Source of the DNA: an uncultured Methylocystaceae bacterium
GTDB lineage: Bacteria; Pseudomonadota; Alphaproteobacteria; Rhizobiales; Beijerinckiaceae
DNA length: 40,033 nt
Direction: 5' to 3'
NCBI GenBank assembly: GCA_903870245.1
Contig: CAIQCB010000026.1
Coordinates: forward strand, 1 to 40,033
Made by a program: the position numbers and the translations under genes. The notes under the pieces were generated by a model. The model did not search any database. It worked only from the letters and a program-made list of their open reading frames with translations, and had not been told where the DNA came from. Positions 1-9,314 of the stretch are shown here, in pieces (within the stretch, counting starts at the first letter, position 1; every line of letters starts with the position of its first letter).

Positions 1-130
1 AGAAGCCCGTCCACAGCGGGGGCGGGGGCGGGGGCGGCAGAACCGGGGCCTTGCGGGAGGGGAGATCGGCGGCGATCGCCGAACCCGTGAGAACGACCAG
101 CGACACGGCCGAGAGAAGAACTTTTTTCAT
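1..130 (-). CDS. Outer-membrane beta-barrel protein (Omp25/31-kDa immunogenic type), 5' end only
   Basis: Only the first 43 codons are in the window; the gene runs off the left edge. The reading from the ATG at 130 gives a classical signal peptide (two lysines, then a hydrophobic stretch, ending SAIA-A), followed by ADLPSRKAP, a run of seven prolines and the start of an LWTGF motif. This is how the Omp25/Hbp-like porin-fold proteins of Hyphomicrobiales begin; in that family WTGFY opens the first beta strand of an eight-stranded barrel. An AAGGA sequence lies about 12 nt before the ATG. The family call rests on the N-terminus alone. Confidence 0.75.
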   Translation of the reverse strand, partial: MKKVLLSAVSLVVLTGSAIAADLPSRKAPVLPPPPPPPLWTGF

Positions 131-606
131 GGGATTGTCCATCCTTGTGTGAATACGTCTTGGGTGGGCCGCGAGACCAAACTCAAGATGGAATTTTCTA
201 CGATCGATCCGAACCAAACATCAATCGCCAAAATGGTCCCCAAAGCCTTTTTCGGGGATGTGTGGCAATTTCGCCACAGAGGCAGGATCGACCCAAAACA
301 ATTGATTTTATTAAAAAAATTAAGGATTGATGCGGAAGCGTGTCCGGGCCGTTGACTGCCTTCTCATCCCTGGCTGACGACATGTCGGATCATTCCGGCA
401 AAGGTTTACCGAAACTATCCACAGACGGACCGCTGCGAAGGCGGAAACATCAAACCATGCTCGACGGAAAACATATCGCGTCTCCCTCGTCTCCGGTTCC
501 CTGCGAGGAAGTCCTTCACACGCAATGTTTGCGGCGCGGTTTTCTGAATTGACTTTGGCCAGTCATGACGAATGATCGGCTTGCCTCCCAGCTTTGAAGA
601 GCTCCC
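131..606. other. Gene-free stretch between the porin gene and the DUF1622 gene
   Basis: 476 bp between divergently read genes. The short open frames here are unconvincing: they overlap one another on both strands and lack ribosome binding sites or recognisable motifs. It must hold the promoters of both flanking genes. On the minus strand TTGATG and TAGAAA, 18 nt apart, are a weak candidate for the porin promoter. A 6-bp inverted repeat, TGTGGC-N6-GCCACA, lies at 261-278. An AT-rich patch is near 300-325. Confidence 0.5.
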
Positions 607-1050
607 ATGCAACCGACCGTAAACGCCGAACAGATTCGCAACTTGATCGATCTCGCCGGTTTGTTGATCGATGTCGCAGGAGTGATTGTGATTTTATCGG
701 GAGCCGCAGTCTCGACGCTGATTTATCTCGCTGGCGTCGCGCGCGGTTCTTCGTCGTTGACGATGTATCGAAAAAATGTCGGCCGCACGCTTTTGCTCGG
801 CCTTGAGTTTCTTGTCGGCGGCGACGTCATCCGCACCGTTTCGGTCGCGCATCCAGAATTTATGGATGTCGTCGTGTTGGCCCTGATCGTCATGATCCGG
901 ACGGCGATGAGTTGGGCAATGGAAGTCGAGCTCGACGGCCGCTGGCCGTGGCTCGCCTGGCGTTCGACGACGGAGAGCCTGACGACCGACGCGTCGATAT
1001 CGACTTTGACGCCGGAAAAACCGCAAGATTCCGGGCGACTGACTCAGTAA
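607..1050 (+). CDS. DUF1622 family membrane protein
   Basis: 147 residues with hydrophobic segments at about 15-45, 60-80 and 85-105. The central motif, YRKNVGRTLLLGLEFLVGGD followed by a VIRTV segment, is the signature of DUF1622, a family of small inner-membrane proteins of unknown function. The family usually ends shortly after the third membrane segment; here about 40 extra polar residues follow. The gene ends 7 nt inside the 3' end of a convergent small gene. Function is unknown. Confidence 0.8.
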   Translation: MQPTVNAEQIRNLIDLAGLLIDVAGVIVILSGAAVSTLIYLAGVARGSSSLTMYRKNVGRTLLLGLEFLVGGDVIRTVSVAHPEFMDVVVLALIVMIRTAMSWAMEVELDGRWPWLAWRSTTESLTTDASISTLTPEKPQDSGRLTQ

Positions 1051-1286
1051 CTACGAAAGATTCTCCGGCCATCGACAATCGTCGCAACGCCGATGACTTT
1101 TCCTTCCGGCGTGGTGAGATAACTCACGTTACCGATCATGGTCAGGCTTCCGATCAAATGCCCACGCGCATCGAAGAAATCTTCGGAGCTTTGCTGAGCG
1201 GGGCGTGAAGGCGCGCTCTCCAACGATTCGGCGAAAGCGGGAAAGTGCGCCAACCATAGAACGGCTGCGAAAATCATTGATTTCAT
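1044..1286 (-). CDS. Small secreted hypothetical protein
   Basis: 80 residues. The first 19 form a clear signal peptide (MKSMIFAAVLWLAHFPAFA, then ESLES). The mature part of about 60 residues contains two short repeats of beta-strand character (GHLIGSLTMIGNVSYL and GKVIGVATIVDGRRIF), suggesting a small periplasmic beta-rich domain. I do not recognise the family. It is convergent with the DUF1622 gene and overlaps it by 7 nt, so it is probably transcribed alone. Confidence 0.65.
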   Translation of the reverse strand: MKSMIFAAVLWLAHFPAFAESLESAPSRPAQQSSEDFFDARGHLIGSLTMIGNVSYLTTPEGKVIGVATIVDGRRIFRSY

Positions 1287-1395
1287 GGGGCTAGCCCCCT
1301 GTCGACGCGAAGCCCCCAGCGGACCCGCCTCGACAAATCTTCCTGCAATTACGGCGCCAACAAAGCCACTGGTTCGGGGAATTGTTTAGCTGGTC

Positions 1396-1743
1396 CTATT
1401 TCACTCGGGCGCAAACGGTTTTTTCGGAATAGGCGACCTGACCCCCGCCGCCCCATCCACCGGAGCGAATCTCCAGCTTTGCCGGCATGGTGTTGTTTGT
1501 CGCGCCGTAGTTTTTGATTCCGAATTCATAAGTCGCGCCGCCGATTGACGCCGTCATCACTGGCAACGGCGTATTTTCAAGCGGATAGACAGCGCCTTCG
1601 ATCGTCACGGTGGGCGGCTCCGGGTAGGAGAGGGAGATCACCATCGGCGGTTGATTTTTAAAATTGCACTTAAAATCACCGGCGCTGGCGCTCCCGACAG
1701 TTAACGCAAGAGCAAAAAATGCGAAAAGGGCAGAGCGTTTCAT
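1396..1743 (-). CDS. Secreted hypothetical protein
   Basis: 115 residues with a signal peptide of about 21 residues (MKRSALFAFFALALTVGSASA). The mature part has two cysteines (in DFKCNF and KTVCARVK), probably disulfide-linked in the periplasm, and alternating polar/hydrophobic strands with a glycine-rich turn (SGGWGGGG). The spacing resembles small bacterial lipocalin/MliC-like beta proteins, but I cannot place it in a family. It is a single gene, divergent from the DUF937-OmpA gene across 210 bp. Confidence 0.7.
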   Translation of the reverse strand: MKRSALFAFFALALTVGSASAGDFKCNFKNQPPMVISLSYPEPPTVTIEGAVYPLENTPLPVMTASIGGATYEFGIKNYGATNNTMPAKLEIRSGGWGGGGQVAYSEKTVCARVK

Positions 1744-1953
1744 GTGCGACCGATCTCCTTGCTTGCGTCAATCGCGCCTGTAGAACCGCCCGTGGGGCGC
1801 AGGTTCGCAGCGGCGTTGATCGCGACGCGGACCAAGATGGTTTATAGCCGGTCCGGCTGCAAAACTGACGATTGACGTCGTTGCATATATCCTCACAATT
1901 TGTCACGCCGACAATGCATCATGCACAAACGATAAAAAATCATCGGGGGAACC

Positions 1954-3345
1954 ATGGCTCTTTTTGACTCACTGATCGACGATCTCTCCAGCCGCTTCGG
2001 TCTCGGACCGACGGCGACGCCACTCGTACGCGAAACACTTAAGCTTATTATCGGCTCCAATGATGGTTTGAGCGGTTTCATCGGTCGCCTGACTGCCTCC
2101 GGATTGGGCTCGGTCGCCGCAAGTTGGCTCGGCGCCAGCGATCCTGCCCCCCTCTCGACCCAGCAAGTCGAGACGGCGGTCGGTTCGTCAAGCCTGTCCT
2201 CAATCGCGGAAAAGCTTGGTCTGAACAATTCGATCGTAACCAGCGCTATTGGTTATGCCTTGCCGAGGCTCATCGGTCTCCTGACCCCGGGCGGCGGCGT
2301 TCCCAGCGTTTTGCCCGCCGCCGTGACGAACTTTCTGCTGGACCCCGCCGGCGCCGGGCCGACGGCGACAGGGCCGGCGCCCGCGCAGCGCAGCAGCCTA
2401 CTTCCCCTGGTGATTGGCGCTGCGGCGCTGATCGGCGGCGTTTCCTACTTCCTTTCGCAGAATGAAAAAACTGCTGGCGGCGCTCCTCCCGCCGTCACCG
2501 CCCAGGCGCCAGGCGAGGCCCGCGGTTCGTCCACCGCCGGAACGATCCAGACATTGCCCGCACAACTCGCCATCAACGACGACGGTCGTCATATCGCCTA
2601 CAAGGGCGCTGTTCACGATGACGCGACCCGCGCCAGCGTCATCGATGCGCTCAAGGCCGTCTTTGGATCGAAGCGTCTGCAAGGAGACATCGCCGTCGAT
2701 CCCAATCGTGGTCCAGCCCCATGGGCGGAGTATCTTCGCAAGGCGCTGGAAGGGCTCAAGGCGCTGGGTATCCGAACGGCAGGCTCGCAGCTCCTGTTCG
2801 AAGGGCCGGCGATTACCGTCGGCGGAACGAGCCCTGACGAAACCCAGACGAAAATTTCAGGCGCGCTGCGCAACGCGCTGGGCGGCGGCCTCACCGTCGG
2901 CGGCTTCGCCGATAAGGTCGCCAGCGCGGTATCCGACGCCAACGCCAAAGTCGCTTCGGCATTGGGCGGGCTCAAATCGGATTTCAGCGCCAAGGAGCTG
3001 GTCGACGTCCTTAACAAGGCGATCATCAATTTCCACACCGCCGAGTCGACAGTGCCGAAAGACGCGGAAGCGCTGCTCAAGAGCGCCGCCGAACTGATCA
3101 GGAAACTGCCGGCCGACATCAGGCTCGAAATCTCCGGCCATACCGATAATGTCGGCGATGAGCGCGCCAATCAGGCGCTCTCGCAACGCCGGGCCGACTC
3201 CGTGCGTAATTTCCTCGCCGCCGCAGGGGTCAAACGAACGGCGATCCAGACGAAGGGCTATGGCAGCGCTCGCCCCGTGGCCAGCAACGACACGCCCGAG
3301 GGCCGCTTCCAGAACCGGCGGATCGAATATCATGTCGTGCAGTAA
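1954..3345 (+). CDS. DUF937 (YidB-like) and OmpA C-terminal domain fusion protein
   Basis: 463 residues. Residues 1-130 match the DUF937/YidB pattern (LFDSLIDDLSSRFGLG; glycine/leucine-rich repeats of small helices). A single membrane segment follows at about 149-168. The middle (about 200-330) resembles the BON-like repeats of ArfA/OmpATb-type proteins. Residues from about 358 are an OmpA-like peptidoglycan-binding domain with the hallmark SGHTDNVGDERANQALSQRR and, near the end, FQNRRIEY. It is expected to sit in the inner membrane with the OmpA domain gripping peptidoglycan. The start has a GGGGGAA ribosome binding site 4 nt upstream. The domain combination is known in alphaproteobacteria; the role is unknown. 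Confidence 0.88.
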   Translation: MALFDSLIDDLSSRFGLGPTATPLVRETLKLIIGSNDGLSGFIGRLTASGLGSVAASWLGASDPAPLSTQQVETAVGSSSLSSIAEKLGLNNSIVTSAIGYALPRLIGLLTPGGGVPSVLPAAVTNFLLDPAGAGPTATGPAPAQRSSLLPLVIGAAALIGGVSYFLSQNEKTAGGAPPAVTAQAPGEARGSSTAGTIQTLPAQLAINDDGRHIAYKGAVHDDATRASVIDALKAVFGSKRLQGDIAVDPNRGPAPWAEYLRKALEGLKALGIRTAGSQLLFEGPAITVGGTSPDETQTKISGALRNALGGGLTVGGFADKVASAVSDANAKVASALGGLKSDFSAKELVDVLNKAIINFHTAESTVPKDAEALLKSAAELIRKLPADIRLEISGHTDNVGDERANQALSQRRADSVRNFLAAAGVKRTAIQTKGYGSARPVASNDTPEGRFQNRRIEYHVVQ

Positions 3346-3428
3346 CAAATGACAAAAGGCCTCTAGGGCCCCAACCGACCGGCCTGCTGCGCAGTGCGTA
3401 TTTCCAAGCCGGAGGCATTTGCAATATG

Positions 3429-3454
3429 CGTCGGAGCCCTCAGCGGCTCCGACG
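3429..3454 (+). terminator. Perfect 10-bp hairpin behind the OmpA-fusion gene
   Basis: CGTCGGAGCC, a 6-nt loop, then GGCTCCGACG. It lies 84 nt after the stop codon and 54 nt before ccmI. There is no T run after it, so it is either a weak/Rho-assisted terminator or an RNA-stability hairpin separating the two units. Confidence 0.45.
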
Positions 3455-3507
3455 TCAAGCGCCCATTGGCCCTTTCCTTGCGATCCACGAGGGCTTAAAT
3501 CCTTTTT

Positions 3508-4653
3508 ATGATCTGGATTGTCTTCGCCCTCATGACCGGCGCCGCAGTGATGGCCGTGCTCGCGCCTCTCGCCGCCGGGCGAGGAACGCTGCAGGACAAG
3601 ACCGCCGATATCGACTTTTTCGAGTCTCAGATCGCCGAGATCGAACGTGATCGCGACGAGGGCCGCCTTGACCCCCTCGACGCCGAGGCGGCGCGCGCCG
3701 AAGCCGCACGCAGGCTTTTGCGCGCGGGAGCTGCGCCTCAGGAGAGATCGGGGATCTCTCGCAAGGCGACTCTGATCGCTGCGCTCGCCGCCATAGCCTT
3801 TATTCCTGCGCTTGGGCTTTCCCTGTATTTCCGGCTTGGCGCCGCCGATCTGCCAGATATGCCGCTCGCCGCCCGTCTCGACTCACGGCCCGAGCCGACC
3901 GATCTCGCAGGCGCGGTGGCGCGGATCGAACAGCATTTGCGCGATCACCCTGACGACGGTCGCGGCTGGGAGGTTGTGGCGCCCTATTTCCTGCGCACGG
4001 GTCGAGGCGAAGACGCTATACACGCCTATGCGGAGGCCCTCCGTTTGCTCGGCGCGACGGCGGAACGATACGCCTCGCTCGGAGAGGCGCGAATGATCGT
4101 CGCGGATGGAAAGGCGACGCCTGAGGCGATCCGTGATTTCGAGGCCGCGACGGCGCGGGACCCCGGAAATCTGACAGCGAGCTACTACCTGGCCGTCGCG
4201 GCGGCGCAGGCCGGCGACAAAGAGAAAGCCATCGCAATGTTCGAACGTCTGGCGGCGAGTGCGCCGCAAGACGCCCCATGGATTGGCGTCGTCAAGTCCA
4301 GACTGGCTGACTTGCGCGGCGACGGCGCTGCGGCGCCGACGACAACTTCCAGAGCCGGGCCGCCGGACTCGCGCAGCGGGCCTGACAGCGAACAGGGGCG
4401 GGCGATTGCCAGCATGCCGGCGCAGGAGCGCGCGGGCATGATCCGAAACATGGTTGAAAGACTGGCGACGCGCCTGCAAGCGAATGGCGACGATGTCGAA
4501 GGCTGGCTCAGACTGATCCGGGCTTATAGCGTGCTCGCCGAACCGGATAAGCTTAAAAAGGCGATTGACGACGCGCACAAAGCCCTGGCCGCCAAACAGG
4601 ATGATCGCGCCCGTATCGACGCGCTGGCGAAAGAACTGGGCGTGGGCGGCTAG
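3508..4653 (+). CDS. ccmI: Cytochrome c maturation protein CcmI (CycH)
   Basis: 381 residues. CcmI is the apocytochrome c chaperone that hands unfolded apocytochrome to the CcmF/H haem ligation complex. The N-terminus is a membrane segment ([20 protein letters not shown]), followed by a short charged cytoplasmic loop with the typical D-x-x-F-x-x-Q-x-x-E-I-E-R-D pattern, a second membrane segment at about 86-108, and then a periplasmic domain with TPR-type repeats ([49 protein letters not shown]). It is the first gene of the ccmI-E-F-H cluster, with 35 bp before ccmE. Confidence 0.93.
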   Translation: MIWIVFALMTGAAVMAVLAPLAAGRGTLQDKTADIDFFESQIAEIERDRDEGRLDPLDAEAARAEAARRLLRAGAAPQERSGISRKATLIAALAAIAFIPALGLSLYFRLGAADLPDMPLAARLDSRPEPTDLAGAVARIEQHLRDHPDDGRGWEVVAPYFLRTGRGEDAIHAYAEALRLLGATAERYASLGEARMIVADGKATPEAIRDFEAATARDPGNLTASYYLAVAAAQAGDKEKAIAMFERLAASAPQDAPWIGVVKSRLADLRGDGAAAPTTTSRAGPPDSRSGPDSEQGRAIASMPAQERAGMIRNMVERLATRLQANGDDVEGWLRLIRAYSVLAEPDKLKKAIDDAHKALAAKQDDRARIDALAKELGVGG

Positions 4654-4688
4654 ACCGAACAACGACAACCGGGGAGCAGGGAAGCGCC

Positions 4689-5126
4689 ATGACGCGCAAG
4701 GGCAAGCGGCTGACAATGATCATCGGCGCACTCGTAGCGCTTGGCCTCGCCGCCGGGCTGGTGCTTTTCGCCCTGCGGGACAACATCGTGTTTTTTTACA
4801 CGCCTTCGGAGCTGGCGACCCGGACGATCGCGCCCGGCGCCCGGCTTCGGATCGGCGGCCTGGTGAAGGAAGGCAGCGTCCTGAAAAACGGCAAGGATGC
4901 GTTTTTCATAGTCACAGACCGCTCGAGAGACCTGAAGGTTTCCTTCACTGGGCTTTTGCCCGATTTGTTCCGCGAGGGTCAGGGCGTCGTTGTCGACGGG
5001 GCGCTCAATCCTGATGGCGCCTTCCGCGCCGATAGCGTGTTGGCCAAGCACGACGAGCGCTACATGCCCAGGGATGTCGCAGACAAGCTGAAAGCCCAGG
5101 GCGTCTGGCAGGGAGACAAGAAGTGA
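4689..5126 (+). CDS. ccmE: Haem chaperone CcmE (CycJ)
   Basis: 145 residues, the usual length. An N-terminal membrane anchor (about 8-29) is followed by the OB-fold periplasmic domain with the expected [20 protein letters not shown] and VVVDGAL segments. The haem-binding histidine is H121 in the [10 protein letters not shown] motif, with Y125 four residues later, both as in the family. It binds haem covalently and passes it to CcmF. The ribosome binding site is GGGGAG upstream of the ATG. Confidence 0.96.
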   Translation: MTRKGKRLTMIIGALVALGLAAGLVLFALRDNIVFFYTPSELATRTIAPGARLRIGGLVKEGSVLKNGKDAFFIVTDRSRDLKVSFTGLLPDLFREGQGVVVDGALNPDGAFRADSVLAKHDERYMPRDVADKLKAQGVWQGDKK

Positions 5127-5265
5127 GGTCCGGAGTTTTTCCTGCCCGCCCACATGAGGGAGAAAGAGCCTCGCCGATCCCGCAGGCGGGCGGGAGCCGC
5201 CGTCCTGCGAGGCAGCTTCGCGGCAACGCCCTCCTCCGTCAGCCTGAAAAGGGAGATTCGCCGCT

Positions 5266-7233
5266 ATGATCGTCGAAACCGGTCACTACGCGCTCGTTCT
5301 TGCGCTTGCCCTGGCGCTGATGCAATTCGCCGTTCCTTTCGTCGGCGCGCGGATTTCCGACGCCGCACTCATGCGCGTTGCGCAACCGGCGGCCATCGCG
5401 CAATTTCTGTTCATCGCTCTCGCCTATGGCGCGCTGACCTATGCGCATGTCGTATCGGATTTTTCGCTCGTCAATGTCATCGAGAATTCGCACTCCCTGA
5501 AGCCATTCATCTATAAAATCTCCGGCGTATGGGGCAACCACGAAGGGTCGATGCTGCTTTGGGTGCTCGTGCTCTCGCTCTGCGGCGCGCTGATTGCGCT
5601 ATTTTCCCCAGCAATCCCCGACAGATTGCGCGCTGACGCTCTCGCCGTGCAGGGATTGATCGGCGCTGCATTTCTGCTCTTCATCCTGCTCACCTCCAAT
5701 CCCTTCGCGCGCATGACGCCCGCGCCCTGGGAAGGGCGCGATCTCAATCCGATCCTGCAGGATCCCGGCCTCGCGATACATCCGCCGCTGCTCTATCTCG
5801 GCTATGTCGGTTTCTCGATCGTCTTCTCCTTCGCGGCGGCGGCGCTGATCGGCGGACGCATCGACGCCGCCTGGGCGCGCGTGGTTCGGCCATGGACGCT
5901 ATTCGCCTGGATTGCGTTGACTCTCGGCATCGCCATGGGTTCGTACTGGGCGTACTACACGCTTGGCTGGGGCGGATTCTGGTTCTGGGACCCGGTTGAA
6001 AACGCTTCGCTAATGCCCTGGCTCGCGGGCACGGCGCTGCTGCACAGCGCGGCCGTGATGGAGAAGCGGGAGGCGCTTAAGGTCTGGACGATCTTTCTCT
6101 CCATCCTCGCCTTCTCGCTGTCTTTGCTCGGCACGTTCCTCGTGCGTTCTGGCGTGCTGACCTCCGTGCACGCTTTCGCCAGCGATCCGGAGCGCGGCGT
6201 GTTCATTCTCGCCATCCTTGTCTTCTTTATTGGCGGCGCGCTGACTCTCTTTGCTTTTCGCGCCGGTTCCTTGCCGACAGGCGGGCTTTTTGCGCCGATC
6301 TCGCGCGAAGGCGCGCTGGTGGTGAACAATCTTTTGCTGTCGGCGAGTTGTGCGACAGTGGTGATTGGCACACTCTATCCGCTGGCGCTCGAAGCCCTGA
6401 CGGGAGAGAAAATTTCGGTCGGCGCGCCCTTTTTCAACACCGTGCTCATCCCGATAGCGCTGCCGCTCGCAGCGCTCATGCCCATTGGACAGATGCTGCC
6501 ATGGAAACGCGGCGACCTCGTCGCCGCCTTGCAACGCTTGCGAGCAGCCTTTGCGATTGGCGTTCTGGCGGCGGCGGCCCTTGCAGCATATTTTGGAACG
6601 CCTTTGCTCTCCATCGTCGCTGCAGGCATAGCCGTTTATTTGATCGTCGGCGGCGTCAGCGACATCGCCCAGCGAATGGCCTTACGAACGACGTCGATCT
6701 TGTCGCGATTGCGCGGCGTGCCGCTCTCCGCCTGGGGCGCATCGATTGCGCACGCCGGCATGGGTTTGACGATTCTTGGACTCGCCGCCGCCGGCTGGGG
6801 CGTCGAGAATATTGTCGCGATGAAGCCGCAACAGACTTACGATGTTGGTCCCTATCAACTCGCAATTACCGCGATCACGCCGCGCAACGGTCCGAACTAT
6901 TCGGAAATTTACGCGGCGATGGATGTGCAGAAAGGCGGCGCGACGCTTGCGCGCATCGAACCCGCCAAACGCTTCTACCCGGCGCGCAAAATGGCGCGCT
7001 CGGAGGCTGGCATCGTTACGCTCGGGCTGGGACAAATCTACGCCGCCATCGGCGACTCGCATCCCGACGGCACAATTGACGCGCGTCTCTATTATAAACC
7101 GCTCGTCACATTGATCTGGATCGGCGCGCTGGTCATGGCCTTTGGCGGCGCCTGCTCGCTCGCCGACCGGCGGTTGCGCATCGGCGTCGCCCGTCGCGCC
7201 GCGCCGGCCGCCCTGCCGGAGGCCGCAGAATGA
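5266..7233 (+). CDS. ccmF: Haem lyase subunit CcmF (CycK)
   Basis: 655 residues, about 15 membrane segments, normal family length. The haem-handling WWD domain is present at about 235-252 (WGGFWFWDPVENASLMPW), and the conserved histidines are visible in IHPPLLYLGY (172) and LLHSAAVMEK (about 256). CcmF with CcmH/CcmI attaches haem to CxxCH motifs of apocytochromes in the periplasm. A GGGAGA precedes the start. The 139 bp after ccmE carry no convincing gene. The stop overlaps the ccmH start in an ATGA arrangement, showing translational coupling. Confidence 0.96.
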   Translation: MIVETGHYALVLALALALMQFAVPFVGARISDAALMRVAQPAAIAQFLFIALAYGALTYAHVVSDFSLVNVIENSHSLKPFIYKISGVWGNHEGSMLLWVLVLSLCGALIALFSPAIPDRLRADALAVQGLIGAAFLLFILLTSNPFARMTPAPWEGRDLNPILQDPGLAIHPPLLYLGYVGFSIVFSFAAAALIGGRIDAAWARVVRPWTLFAWIALTLGIAMGSYWAYYTLGWGGFWFWDPVENASLMPWLAGTALLHSAAVMEKREALKVWTIFLSILAFSLSLLGTFLVRSGVLTSVHAFASDPERGVFILAILVFFIGGALTLFAFRAGSLPTGGLFAPISREGALVVNNLLLSASCATVVIGTLYPLALEALTGEKISVGAPFFNTVLIPIALPLAALMPIGQMLPWKRGDLVAALQRLRAAFAIGVLAAAALAAYFGTPLLSIVAAGIAVYLIVGGVSDIAQRMALRTTSILSRLRGVPLSAWGASIAHAGMGLTILGLAAAGWGVENIVAMKPQQTYDVGPYQLAITAITPRNGPNYSEIYAAMDVQKGGATLARIEPAKRFYPARKMARSEAGIVTLGLGQIYAAIGDSHPDGTIDARLYYKPLVTLIWIGALVMAFGGACSLADRRLRIGVARRAAPAALPEAAE

Positions 7234-7685
7234 AACGCCTTCTCACTACCGCCCTGATCCTTCTGCCTCTCGCCGCCCATGCGGTGACGCCGGGCGAGAT
7301 GCTCGCCGATCCGGCCCTGGAAGCGCGCGCCCGCGCCATAACCGGCGAATTGCGCTGTCTTGTCTGCCAGAACCAATCGATCGACGATTCCGACGCCGCG
7401 CTGGCGAAGGATTTGCGCATGCTGGTGCGCGAGAAGCTGAAGGAAGGATTGGGTGACGCGCAGGTTCGCGACTACGTTCACGCCCGATATGGCGATTTCG
7501 TGCTGCTGCGGCCGCCGTTGAACAGCGGCACGCTCCTGCTCTGGGCGGCGCCTGCGCTGGCGCTGCTTGCCGGCGCCGGCGCCCTTTGGTCCGCGTCGCG
7601 GCGTAGCCGCCAGACCCTCGCGACGGCGCCGCTCACCGCTGAAGAGCAGGCGAGACTGGAGGCGCTGACCCGACGCGCCGAATAA
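7230..7685 (+). CDS. ccmH: Cytochrome c maturation thiol-oxidoreductase CcmH (CycL)
   Basis: 151 residues. A signal segment (1-18) is followed by a compact three-helix domain with the reactive RCLVCQNQS motif (C43, C46), then a C-terminal membrane anchor at about 90-115. It reduces the apocytochrome thiols before haem ligation. It is the short form of the family; the TPR half found in the E. coli fusion is supplied here by the separate CcmI. It overlaps ccmF by 4 nt and is the last gene of the cluster. Confidence 0.95.
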   Translation: MKRLLTTALILLPLAAHAVTPGEMLADPALEARARAITGELRCLVCQNQSIDDSDAALAKDLRMLVREKLKEGLGDAQVRDYVHARYGDFVLLRPPLNSGTLLLWAAPALALLAGAGALWSASRRSRQTLATAPLTAEEQARLEALTRRAE

Positions 7686-7744
7686 CCCTGTTCAAGCCGT
7701 TCGAGCTGCAATATAGGGGGTTTGCTGCGTATCGAGAGGAAGCT

Positions 7745-7990
7745 ATGGCCGAACATTCCACGCCCCACTATCATAACCAGCCCGGCGTGGCCCGGATCAG
7801 GGTCGGGGCGAAAGAGTTCATGTGCATCGGCGCGCTGCCGCCCTTCGATCATCCGCATGTTTACATCGACATGGGCGCGGCGAACGAGAGCGTCTGCCCC
7901 TATTGCTCGACGCTGTTCGTCTATGACGCCGCCCTGCATGGCGGCGCCGATCCGGCGGCGTGCGTCTACCATCCGGAAAGCGTCGCCTAG
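7745..7990 (+). CDS. Zinc-finger protein of the zf-CHCC family
   Basis: 81 residues. The zf-CHCC signature is complete: C at FMCIG, H in PFDHPHVYIDMG, and VCPYCSTLFVYD. Relatives include the NDUFS6-type zinc subunit of mitochondrial complex I and many short alphaproteobacterial proteins. It probably binds one Zn2+ ion; its partner is unknown. GAGAGGAAGCT before the ATG gives a good ribosome binding site. It may be read with the downstream monooxygenase gene, 15 bp away. Confidence 0.88.
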   Translation: MAEHSTPHYHNQPGVARIRVGAKEFMCIGALPPFDHPHVYIDMGAANESVCPYCSTLFVYDAALHGGADPAACVYHPESVA

Positions 7991-8005
7991 ATCGGGCGCA
8001 ACCGC

Positions 8006-9199
8006 GTGAACGCGCCGATCGTCATCGCCGGCGCAGGAATCGGCGGACTGACCGCCGCTCTGGCTCTGGCCGGCAGCGGCCGCCGCGCGCTGGTGCTGGA
8101 GCAGGCGCCGGTCATCGCGGAAGTCGGGGCTGGTCTGCAAATCGCTCCCAACGCCGGCCGCGTTTTGGCGCGTCTTGGCCTCGAGGAGGCGTTGGCCGCC
8201 GCGGCGCTGGAGCCTCGGGCGGTCAATATCCGACGCGGCCGCGACGGCGATCTTCTCGCCCGCCTCGATCTCTCCGTCGCGCGCGCGCGCTGGGGAGCGC
8301 CGTTTCGGGTTTTTCATCGCGCCGACCTTCAACAGATCTTGCTCCGCGCGGCGCGCGCCCATCCGCTGATCGAGGTTCGGGAGGGCGCACGCGTTGCTGA
8401 TTTCAGAGATCGCGGCGCGCAGGTCGACATCGACGTCGAGACGACGCAGGGCGCCCGTACGCTTTCCGCCGCCGGACTCGTCGGAGCCGATGGCGGCCGC
8501 TCCGCAATACGCGCGCGGCTGCTGCCCGTGGAGGCTGACGCGCCGGCATATGCGGGCGCCAGCGCCTGGCGCGCGCTGATTCCGGCCGGGCGCGCCCCCG
8601 ATTTTCTGCGCGGCGTCGAAAGCCATCTCTGGCTGCTGCCCGGCGCGCATGTCGTGCATTATCCGCTGCGCGACGGCGGGCTCATCAATGTCGTGATCAT
8701 CCTTGCTGAAACCGCCCCCGCGTCGACAGTCGCCGCGCGCAGCGGCGCCGAGGTGGCGGGTCTGCTTGAGGCCTATCGCGCGGCGCCTGCGCTTTGCGCG
8801 CTGATCGGCTGCGCGGAGACCTATCGTCACTGGCCGCTCTACGTCCGACCGTCGCTGACGCGCTGGTGTCATGGCCCCGTGACGCTGCTTGGCGACGCCG
8901 CCCATCCAATGGTTCCTTTTCTGGCGCAGGGCGCTGCACAGGCGATCGAGGACGCCGACGCGCTCGGTCGCGCCTTCTCTGCGACGCCGCGCGAGCCGGT
9001 CGCGCGGATTTTCGCCAATTACGCGCAAGCGCGCCGCGCGCGCGCGTCGGCGGTGGCGCGCGCCTCTTCCCGACAGGGCCATATCGACCACCTGCGCGGC
9101 CCGTTGGCGACGGCGCGCGATTTCGCCATCCGCGCGCTCGGCGGCGACGCCCTGCTGATGCGCAACGCCTGGCTCTATCGCGGCGAGACGTTGGAGTAA
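8006..9199 (+). CDS. FAD-dependent monooxygenase (salicylate hydroxylase/UbiH-like)
   Basis: 397 residues from a GTG start at 8006, which gives the proper N-terminus: a beta strand plus the dinucleotide-binding GAGIGGL loop (9-15). The second FAD motif, LLGDAAHPMVPFLAQGAAQA, is at about residue 295-315. The closest-looking group is class A flavoprotein hydroxylases of aromatic substrates (salicylate 1-monooxygenase-like, also HpxO); the substrate cannot be told from the sequence. Only 15 bp separate it from the zinc-finger gene, so the two may be co-transcribed. Confidence 0.88.
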   Translation: MNAPIVIAGAGIGGLTAALALAGSGRRALVLEQAPVIAEVGAGLQIAPNAGRVLARLGLEEALAAAALEPRAVNIRRGRDGDLLARLDLSVARARWGAPFRVFHRADLQQILLRAARAHPLIEVREGARVADFRDRGAQVDIDVETTQGARTLSAAGLVGADGGRSAIRARLLPVEADAPAYAGASAWRALIPAGRAPDFLRGVESHLWLLPGAHVVHYPLRDGGLINVVIILAETAPASTVAARSGAEVAGLLEAYRAAPALCALIGCAETYRHWPLYVRPSLTRWCHGPVTLLGDAAHPMVPFLAQGAAQAIEDADALGRAFSATPREPVARIFANYAQARRARASAVARASSRQGHIDHLRGPLATARDFAIRALGGDALLMRNAWLYRGETLE

Positions 9200-9314
9200 G
9201 ACTAACGGAGTTCGGCGCAGAACCGGAGGTTAACAGCGTTAACCATTGGTTAGGGTTTTGCTTTTCGGCGTTAAGATTTCGTTTACTCTTCGCCTGTCGC
9301 TGATGGGGAAGACA

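Noticed and set aside
131-606. Several 60-70-codon frames on both strands
   Set aside because: They overlap each other, lack ribosome binding sites and have poor codon usage compared with neighbours.
7478-9091. A 537-codon minus-strand frame opposite ccmH, the zinc-finger gene and the monooxygenase
   Set aside because: It is arginine-rich translation of the complementary strand of three recognisable genes.
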